Of a DNA stretch of 64,000 nucleotides, positions 56,840-64,000 are shown piece after piece; the first letter of the stretch is position 1; the number at the start of each line of letters is the position of its first letter. The position numbers and the translations under genes are program-made. The notes under the pieces are model-generated. The model saw only the letters and a list, made by a program, of their open reading frames with translations. It ran no database searches and was not told the origin of the DNA. The stretch is from contig CM062296.1 of assembly GCA_031216915.1 (NCBI GenBank), positions 147,113,340 to 147,177,339 of the forward strand, written 5' to 3'. The DNA comes from Pictodentalium vernedei. Its lineage: Eukaryota > Mollusca > Scaphopoda > Dentaliida > Dentaliidae.

Positions 56840-59800
56840 TATTATTATTATTATTATTATTACTATTATTAGTCTTTCCCAAACCCAGTTTGAGAAAGAC
56901 TCTTGTTATTCTTTTTCAAAAATTCTTCTTCATAATTTTCTTTTTTAAGGCTTTCTCAAACCAGTTTGGGAAAGATTCTTGTTATTCTACTTTTTCAAAC
57001 ATTTTTCTTCATTATTTCTTTTTTTATATTTTTTTCCTCCTTGAATGTTGTCATTTGCACAGTGCAAAAACAACCTGCACGATTTCAACCACATTTGGCA
57101 TACTTATATATAGTCATACAATCTAGTGAAATAAGGTATTGCCATATCTGTGAAAATGTTTATTTTCAATATTTTCTTCCAAAACCTTCAAAATTTTACC
57201 ACTTTTCAACATAGCTCAAAAACAAGTTCTACGATTCCAACCAATGACGGTATACTTATGTAATGGCATCACGTCTAGTGAAATGAGATATCGCCATAAT
57301 CGTGAAAAAGCATATTTTCAAAATCCTCTGCCAAACTATCAAAATTTCACCATTTCTCAAAAGTCTAAATATTGTTGACAGTTATTTAACTCAGATTTCC
57401 AAACATTTAGAGCATAATATGATATACCAAAATCACCACACAAACATTTCAAAATAAACCCCTATTGGCCAAAAATATAGCATTTTTTCTTCGAAACTGG
57501 CCAACTTCAAAGGCAAATTTCTCTAATGGTAAGGCTGTTGTAACAATTTCTTTGGTATGGATAGATGCAACAATTAGTGCTGAAGAAAGTCACTGTTTAC
57601 TTTTTAATCCTAGATTTAACGTACAAGGACAATGAGGGTGAGAATAAAAGTACCCTTTAAAAATGTCAGAATTAGAAAACTTTGGTTGCTTTTTCTATCA
57701 TTTTCGAAAGGGTTAATTTCACACCCTTTGAATGCCCGTATTCACAATTGACTACCGAGTGTACTTGCTATGTAACTTTGGTTGTAAACTTTAACCCTAT
57801 GCCCATTCTGGTAACATAAAAGTAGGTACAATCCAAAACAACTCCCATTTTTTTCAAAATTTGGTAAGTTTAAGTCACAAATTACTCCATTTCAAATTGA
57901 TTGATCGCTGAGTGTTTTCAATGGCTGCATGCAGCAGTCAAAGTATGACACCTTTGTTTTATATGTTAATATTAAAAGTTTAATCCTTGGCAAATTTGAG
58001 ACTTACAATAAGGATGCTGTCGGAATAATTGTTATTTTCGCCGACATTTACATGCGATTTCTCAGCACTGGAGCCATATTTTCTCAAAACGTTTCCAATG
58101 AGAAGATGGGGCATTCATCCAAGAATAATTGCGCTGTTATATGTTTTATTCAGAGTTTTAAACCTCAGCCAGTTGTCAGGCCTTGAATTGGAGTACATTC
58201 AAATTATACATATTCTTCAAATACCAAGATTCAAGATTCCTCTATGTCTCTTATCAGAAGCTCAAGATGTGATTGATGGCAGGTCTCTGGAAAGTGAAAT
58301 GGGGTATCGTGATATTTGTGAAAACGCTTATTGTCAAAATATTCTGCAAAAAACATAAAATGTTTACGATTTTTCATAAGTCTGAAAATTGTTTACAGTT
58401 ATTTAGCACACATTTCCCCAAATTTAGAGCATAATATGATATACCAAAATCAACAGACAAATATTTCAAAATCAACCCCCTTTGGCCAAAAAAGAACATG
58501 ATATAGTATTTTTTCTTCAAAATTGACCAACTTCAATGGCAAATTTCTCTAATTCCAAGGTTGTTGTAATAATTAATATGGTATGGATAGATGCAACAAT
58601 GACTGCTGAAGACAGTTACTGTTTGCTTTTTTAGGCTTTCCCAAACTCTGTTTGGGAAAGACTTTTGTTATTCTTTTTTTCAAAACTTTTTCTTCATTAT
58701 ATTTTTTTAGGCCTTCTCAAACCCTGTATAGGAAATGCTCTTGATATTCTTCTTTTTCAAAATTTTTCTTCATTACTTTTTTTCTAATTTGTATTTATTT
58801 TTTTTCCTCCCTCACTTTTGCAGCTCAAAAACTGGCTTACGATTTCAACCACATTTGGAATACTTATGTACTGTCCTAAAATCTTGTGAAATGAGGTATC
58901 GTCATGTCTGTGAAAACACTTATTTTCAAAATTTTCTGCCAAAACCATCAAAATTTCACCACCTTTCAACATAGCTCAAAAACAAGCTGTACGATTTCAA
59001 ACAAATTTGGCAAACATGAAATGACACAAAATCTAGTGAAATGGTGTACATTCGTGAAAACGCTTATTTTCAAAGTTTTCTGCCACACCATTTTTCAAAA
59101 GTCTAAAAATCTAAACACACATCCCAGTATCCCAGTCAGTCACTAGAACGAGTACTTTTTAATTTCTATTACATGTATTTCATCTTCTCTGAATCAGATA
59201 TCTTAGAAATATTGTGAAATCGTCAGAGTGGGAAGCATACCCTCTTCTGTTGGCATGTCCCACACATTCACAAACAGACAGGATGGTAAAGAATAAATTA
59301 TTATTGGTATTTAAAGAAGAATAAATTCAGTATCGCATTGTTTTTAAAGTTGGCTTCCAATGGATACCTCGCTTCTCTGCTCTCCATAATTATTTGCTGG
59401 ATCTCTGTTTCTGTTGTCCACCTGTAGCCTTTAACTTGTCATGATTCTCTCTGTCAGGCACCAAGGGAGCTTTCTTCTTTACAAAGCTCTTGTTATCAGG
59501 TGAAAATATAATCAAAAACATTTATAGTTTCGTGTACAATACAGAGTGCTTTTTTCACATTAAAAAGTTGGTAATGCCCGTAATTTGTCCAACAAATTAC
59601 GATTTTCTAGATTTTTTTTTTCTCACTGAATTTTGACTGTTGCACCGCTCAAAAACAGGCTTAGGATTTCACCCAAATTTGGCATACTTATGTAATGGCA
59701 TGAAATCTAGTGAAATGAGGTATCATGATATCCGTGAAGATGCTTGTTTTCAAAATTTTCTGCCAAAACGATCAAAATTTCACCATTTTTCAACATAGCC

Positions 59801-59840
59801 CACAAACAGACTGTACGATTTCAACCAAATTTGATCATCA

Positions 59841-59850
<10 letters not shown>
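56690..59850. repeat. Repeat block splitting the LINE: ATT microsatellites and family F
   Basis: Bounded by long (TAA)n/(ATT)n tracts at 56742-56870 and 59834-59895 (the latter continuing as TTG repeats to 59915). Inside are several family-F copies with paired ~148-bp units: 57065-57210 with 57213-57360, 58826-58972 with 58975-59100, and 59650-59797. A family-G piece lies at 59170-59610. Long poly-Ile, poly-Tyr or poly-Asn frames are translations of the microsatellites. Confidence 0.65.
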
Positions 59851-59891
<41 letters not shown>

Positions 59892-59896
<5 letters not shown>

Positions 59897-60560
59897 GTTG
59901 TTGTTGTTGTTGTTGTTCTGTTAGCGTTATGGTTGTTTTAACAAGTGCTATGTATTCTGGATCACTCAAAAGACGTTCTTTCCAGACTCGTTCCCCTCTT
60001 TTCTGGTCAATGAAGGAGAAAGGTATGCTCACTGCAGTGTGATCAAACCAATATCGAAGGTATATATTTACCATTTCTTCGTTTAATTGGTTGTGCGCTA
60101 GAAGCCAAAATGGGAGCTTTGAAAAATGAGGGTACCAGAGCAAGAGCCGACGTCCCTTGCACATGTTTCATATTCAGTCAAACACAAATATATTTTGTTT
60201 ATATAAATTTGTTCAATTACAAATTAACGAAGCGTGCCTAGGTACACTCTTCAATAATAAAGCAAATTTTGATGAACACATTCAGACCACTAGAAATAAT
60301 GTAGCTCTCAACCAGTTAATTGGAGATCCGAAGATGCAATGAAGTAGTCTATTTCCAGGTCCCCTTAATGTGTAACGACGTTGGTCTGTGATTTCCACTC
60401 TCCAAACATCATGTAAATCTAAAGTTTCCATAAAGTGGGACATTCGTTCATCAAATTTTGTATTACTTTTGTGTTTATATTTTATTGTGTCCATTTGATA
60501 GTTTCTAGGGACTTTACAGTCTCCGCCGATCATAATATACTTGGCTTCCCATTTATTAAT
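59892..60560 (-). pseudogene. LINE ORF2 endonuclease part
   Basis: The minus-strand frame from 60533 reads MIGGDCKVPRNYQMDTIKYK, HFMETLDLHDVWR and RYTLRGPGN. This is an apurinic-type endonuclease domain in which the usual GGDFN has become GGDCK. A later frame (60164-59916) reads WFDHTAVSIPFSFIDQKRGE and LLSDPEYIALVKTTI, keeping the final DH of the S/T-DH motif. It is the N-terminal part of the LINE whose RT is at 54600-56640. Confidence 0.78.
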
Positions 60561-61334
60561 CCAACGACCACGGAAATACTGATAGGACGTTCTGTACTAT
60601 TTTTGGTGATTTATTTTGGAGTTGTCTCTGCTGAGAGGTGAAACAGCCAATTAAGCTGAATCATGCCAATACTGAATAGCAGTGTTAATTACTTTGTTGT
60701 CGGGGCGCTAACCCAACACATATTTCTGAAAATCTCCGCGGAGATTAAAAAAACACCCTTTTTGTGAAATGTGAAATTAAAGCAGGAAGATAAACACATA
60801 TTTTGTATTTTCCTTTCAATTTACACAACTCAGTCTTTCTTTGTTCTGAAATGAAGTACAGCTTGGTTTTACAATGATCGCAGATATAATAATTTCACTT
60901 CAAAGAATCCTTTGTAAGCCGTTTTTAATCATTTTATAGGGAGTTCTCCAGATGAAGAGTGTTAAATTCCAAGTCAAAATTGAAGTTCCAAAAACATCAT
61001 ACTAGCAATTTAAATAATACCTCATTGAAACACATTTGTAGTGGACTTCATGAATTGATGTATGGCTATTCCAAATGTAATAATTACTTTTTAAAAATGT
61101 AAACTTAATTATTTTCTCCATAGAGTCTTACAATACAATTTTGAGCTTCGCATTACTCTGAGTTTCGTGCATGATTACTTCTAGGGGTGAAAATAGTTGT
61201 TTATGATAAGGGCCAGTGCATCTATTCCCACAGTGTAATGAGCCAGTATGTCCATTATAAAAGCCAAATCGGGACCAAATCCATGAGGTGTTAGTGTAAT
61301 GCCCGATTGATACTGGAAAGAGTACTCTTTCTGC
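60561..61334. other. No gene seen
   Basis: AT-rich intronic sequence upstream of a MITE. Nothing recognised. Confidence 0.35.
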
Positions 61335-61584
61335 TTAACCCTTTACCCAACGTAACGGCCAAAAACCGGCCAGCGCTATTCTCAAATATCGCTAATTAAT
61401 TTTCAGTATTTTTTCATTTTTTGTCTCAAAAACATAGGTTATGACCCCTCGTTGGAACGAGCTCGGCGAGCTCGTTCCAACGAGGGGTCATAACCTATGT
61501 TTTTGAGACAAAAAATGAAAAAAAAATAGTTACTCAAGAATTTTTTTTGCAAGTGTCGTCTGCTTTTCATGTTAGGTAAAGGGA
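61335..61584. mobile_element. TTAA-type hairpin MITE, family B, best-preserved hairpin
   Basis: From TTAACCCTTTACCCAACGTA to TTAGGTAAAGGGAA. The centre CATAGGTTATGACCCCTCGT TGGAACGAGCTCG is followed by its perfect complement, and TTTTTGTCTCAAAA / TTTTGAGACAAAAA extends the stem. The right terminal TTAA has mutated. Confidence 0.82.
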
Positions 61585-62824
61585 ATGTGTAGTAAAATGT
61601 TGCCTTTACATACTTTGCGCAGTTTATTTTAATTTTTTTATACACACGTATGCAAATCTATTCATTTGAACAGGGCTTATCTTACTTTACAATAAATAAT
61701 TATCCGAATATTTAGGCAAATCATTTTGAAAATGGTCGATAAGAGGTTGGACATGGAATAAGAAAGTACCGGAATGTTATACTTGACCAGTCAGTCTATT
61801 CGAAGTTGTGAGTAAGGTTTTCATCACCAGAGGGTGTCGTAATGTTCTATTGCTTTCAACATTCAGCTGTCTCCTTGTTGAGAACTATAGACATCAGATC
61901 GAAAGGTCGTACATTCGATCCCGACCCTCGTTATGTGCGCATTGCTTTCGGGCAGGGCACCTCACCGCTGTAGCCCAAATGGACAGTTTTACGGGCTGAG
62001 AAGCTGGGTTACCTGAACCTCAGAACAGCTGTAAGTAATTATCGGGATATTCAACGTACTATAATACACAATCTGTGTTGGCATCGTTTGGAGGCGTAAT
62101 AATATTATGTACCATCGGAGTGGAGTACGCCCTAGCATAAAGGACCACAGTGCTGCTTCCACATAGTTGAGATTAACCTGTTCAACACTGGTGCCCTGGA
62201 TGGTATCATTTTAGTTAATACTGTCAATGGCGAAATGGGCGAAACCATCCCGGTGTGTTGGGAGGTTCAGCATTAATTTAATCTAACAGCTCTATCAAGC
62301 TGTTGGATTAAATTATTATCGAGCCTCGCTTCAAAGCTTTTCCTCTTTAAATCGTCTGCTTGTCCACTACCAGGCTTTCTTTACGCAAAAATTGATGTAC
62401 ACCGAGATGAAAAGTCCAACAGAAGGACAAAACGCAGACGACGCAGATGTGGTTAGAACTTATGTCATTTACGACGACAGAGCGACGTCAAATTCACACT
62501 TTAAATCTTTGAATCCATAACTTCGAAATGGTCATTGGAACGTTACCCGCGTTCATGGAAATGGTAACAAACAAGGATTTAGTGAAAACAATAGCCATGT
62601 TAAGTGCAACAAGTCAGCATCTGCAATACTGAAGCATTGTAGATGGCGGCTTGTTCCACTCAAGGGACGAAATGAACAGACGAATTCACAAGGGGACCTG
62701 CGACTCCCATAACCCGTGCGTGGAAGCTATATAGTTGTATGTTTCAGAATTGGATGGAAAATGAGCATACAAAGACACTGGCACGTGACAAACTCTTTCG
62801 TAATATTCACAAAAATCTACTTAC
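61585..62824. other. Intron: SINE-like fragments and a short hairpin
   Basis: 61890-62035 has GGTCGTACATTCGATCCCGA (B-box-like) and CGGGCAGGGCACCTCACCGC, suggesting another tRNA-derived repeat. 62105-62165 has a degraded antisense piece of the main SINE (GGAGTACGCCCTAGCATAAA). A hairpin TTTAATCTAACAGCT / AGCTGTTGGATTAAA lies at 62276-62315. No gene before exon a. Confidence 0.45.
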
Positions 62825-62993
62825 CACCAGTAAGAGAGTTGTAGTATAGACGGACATACACAAAATAGGCTTAGTTTTCTCCAGTCTCTCACAAAATAGG
62901 CGACGAAGTTTAAAACAAGTAGTCCAGCGACAAACACAAATTGACCCAGCAAACCACCTTGGACACGCTTTTGTGGTCCCACTAATTCTATTG
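62825..62993 (-). CDS. SLC22-type transporter, internal exon a (about TM5-TM6)
   Basis: This exon encodes about 56 residues of an SLC22-family (organic cation/anion/zwitterion transporter) major facilitator, a 12-TM plasma-membrane protein family that moves organic ions. Visible features are an IELVGPQKR segment, matching the family's conserved ELVGP(K/R) motif after TM4, then two hydrophobic helices separated by RDWRKL, ending in YWW just before the loop to PESPRW. On the minus strand the exon follows ATTTCAG and is followed by GTAAGT, a canonical donor. It starts with two bases completing a codon and ends after two bases of a Trp codon, which fits the next exon at 53293-53499. The substrate cannot be read from this sequence. 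Upstream exons (signature loop, TM1-4) were not found and probably lie beyond 64000. Confidence 0.85.
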
Positions 62994-63066
62994 CTGAAAT
63001 GACAAACCAAACAAAGACATTTTTAATATCTATAATTTTGAAATAATCGGTAGTACCTTTTTATAT

Positions 63067-63312
63067 TTAACCCTTTACCCAACGAAGACGATATCAAAAT
63101 TTATGATTTTAAATATATATTTTTTAAATTAAAAAAAACAAATCAACAAAATCGTATCATGTGACCACTTATGGGAACGAGCTCGATAACCTCGTTCGGA
63201 TGAGGGGTAGCCATTATACAATTTTGTTGATGTTTTTTTTTAATATGTGTTTTTTACTCATGAATTTGTATATTATGCCGGGGATGCAACCGATTTGTTA
63301 AGATAAGGGTAA
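63067..63312. mobile_element. TTAA-type hairpin MITE, family B
   Basis: Starts TTAACCCTTTACCCAACGAA and has GACGATATCAAAATT, ATCGTATCATGTGACCAC, GGGAACGAGCTCG and CAATTTTGTTGATG. The right end is decayed (AGATAAGGGTAAA). Closest to the 16193 copy. It lies only 74 bp from the exon a acceptor. Confidence 0.72.
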
Positions 63313-64000
63313 ATACTTGAAAAACAGAACATTTCTTTCACATTCGAGATGGAATTAACTAACTCACATAGATATGGTTTGGGCCACTGCAGGTGGATAT
63401 TTTTTAGCAATAGCCCAGTACATCCGCAAAACACCTATGGTATCATGAGAAAATAAAGAACGTTTCCTTTGTTACTTTTTATTAAACCAAACAACAGACA
63501 TCACTGGGAGATGGCTGTTGTTTTCCTTTATTAAGCGTTCCAAAAGGAGAATTGACTTTTTATGAAAACGGAATCCGAACGACTTTTTCAAAGATAATCT
63601 AAATTCAGGCTTGGCAATTTCAGGAGAGCGATTTTTTAGCTCTCCTTACTGCCCTCCTGAAAGAATTAAGGAGAGCAAAAAATTGCCCTCCTAAATATTT
63701 TGGTCAGGGATGATTGAGATTACATGTATTATGCTCACATTAAATTTTTGTTGTAAAGCAAAAATGTAATTTAACTTCGAAGTCACATAACATCACGTAA
63801 TTTCATTTTGAAAGTGGTTTAGTGGTAAAAGTTAATGGCTGCAACCATACCCAAACACAGTTGCAATCATTTGAAGCAAAATGGGTCACAGCAATATTTT
63901 TTTTCTGTCAGTTTCAAGTTCAACAACTGACATCACAGTTTGAGGGGTAATTATTCAAGGAATATTGACACTATAATATACTACCATTACTACTATCCTG
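63313..64000. other. No supported exon
   Basis: This should be intron upstream of SLC22 exon a. A short direct/inverted GGAGAGC.. pair occurs at 63622-63690 (GGAGAGCGATTTTTTAGCTC and CTCCTGAAAGAATTAAGGAG). No exon could be supported. Confidence 0.35.

Noticed and set aside
56691-56948. Overlapping ORFs of poly-Tyr and poly-Ile
   Set aside because: Translation of an (ATT)n/(TAA)n microsatellite.
63370-63436. Possible upstream SLC22 exon on the minus strand (acceptor CCATAG, strong donor GTGAGT)
   Set aside because: The frame needed to join exon a does not give SLC22-like sequence. The more protein-like frame (MYWAIAKKYPPAVAQTIS) leaves the wrong phase.

Overview
The window looks like a piece of an animal nuclear genome, most likely a marine invertebrate. 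A mollusc or other lophotrochozoan is my guess, at low confidence. The reasons are spliced exons with GT-AG borders, large AT-rich introns, tRNA-derived SINEs, LINE, Gypsy, hAT and Tc1 remnants, and many hairpin MITEs. I see no bacterial operons, rRNA, CRISPR array or functional tRNA gene.

Only one host gene is recognisable. It is a minus-strand SLC22-type (organic cation/anion transporter-like) major facilitator. Five consecutive internal exons lie at 62825-62993, 53293-53499, 32060-32286, 19046-19227 and 10001-10152. Their reading frames join perfectly across every intron (phases 2, 2, 1, 0), and together they encode about 312 residues, from roughly TM5 through TM12. The first exons (5') and the last exon or exons (3' tail) were not found. 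The introns are about 9.3, 21.0, 12.8 and 8.9 kb, so almost everything else between 10 and 63 kb is intronic.

The rest is a dense mobile-element landscape. From left to right it holds: a SINE tail (1-147); hairpin repeats and a 729-bp tandem duplication (3579-5025); a double-hairpin repeat (5531-6072) with an inverted twin at 51129-51677; a LINE 3' end (8427-8960); a broken Tc1 transposase (10399-11184); a large palindrome (12573-12755); a 626-bp tandem duplication carrying SINEs (14130-15390); a SINE split by a 486-bp MITE (17187-17905); a target-site-flanked SINE (23850-24200); and a hAT element with perfect 8-bp target duplications and a BED-finger remnant (24481-25969). Next come a 3.9-kb DNA transposon with long terminal inverted repeats and a degraded FEN/XPG-nuclease plus CXC-domain gene (26113-30035), a SINE nested in an older SINE (30165-30610), a ~170-bp tandem array (33000-34650), and an interleaved inverted structure X-Y-X'-Y' (37884-45025). 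The right part holds a degenerate Gypsy-type LTR retrotransposon (about 46000-50355) and a LINE split by about 3.2 kb of other repeats (55314-60560).

Two families of short palindromic elements, bounded by TTAA and starting CCCTTT-like, recur across the window (1291, 9234, 13173, 16193, 19831, 30853, 41158, 44390, 49161, 53001, 61335, 63067). They look like piggyBac-type MITEs. The most unusual items are the X-Y-X'-Y' structure with its private ORF, the FEN/XPG-CXC transposon, and a coding-like segment of unknown identity that occurs twice (12.1 and 32.5 kb).
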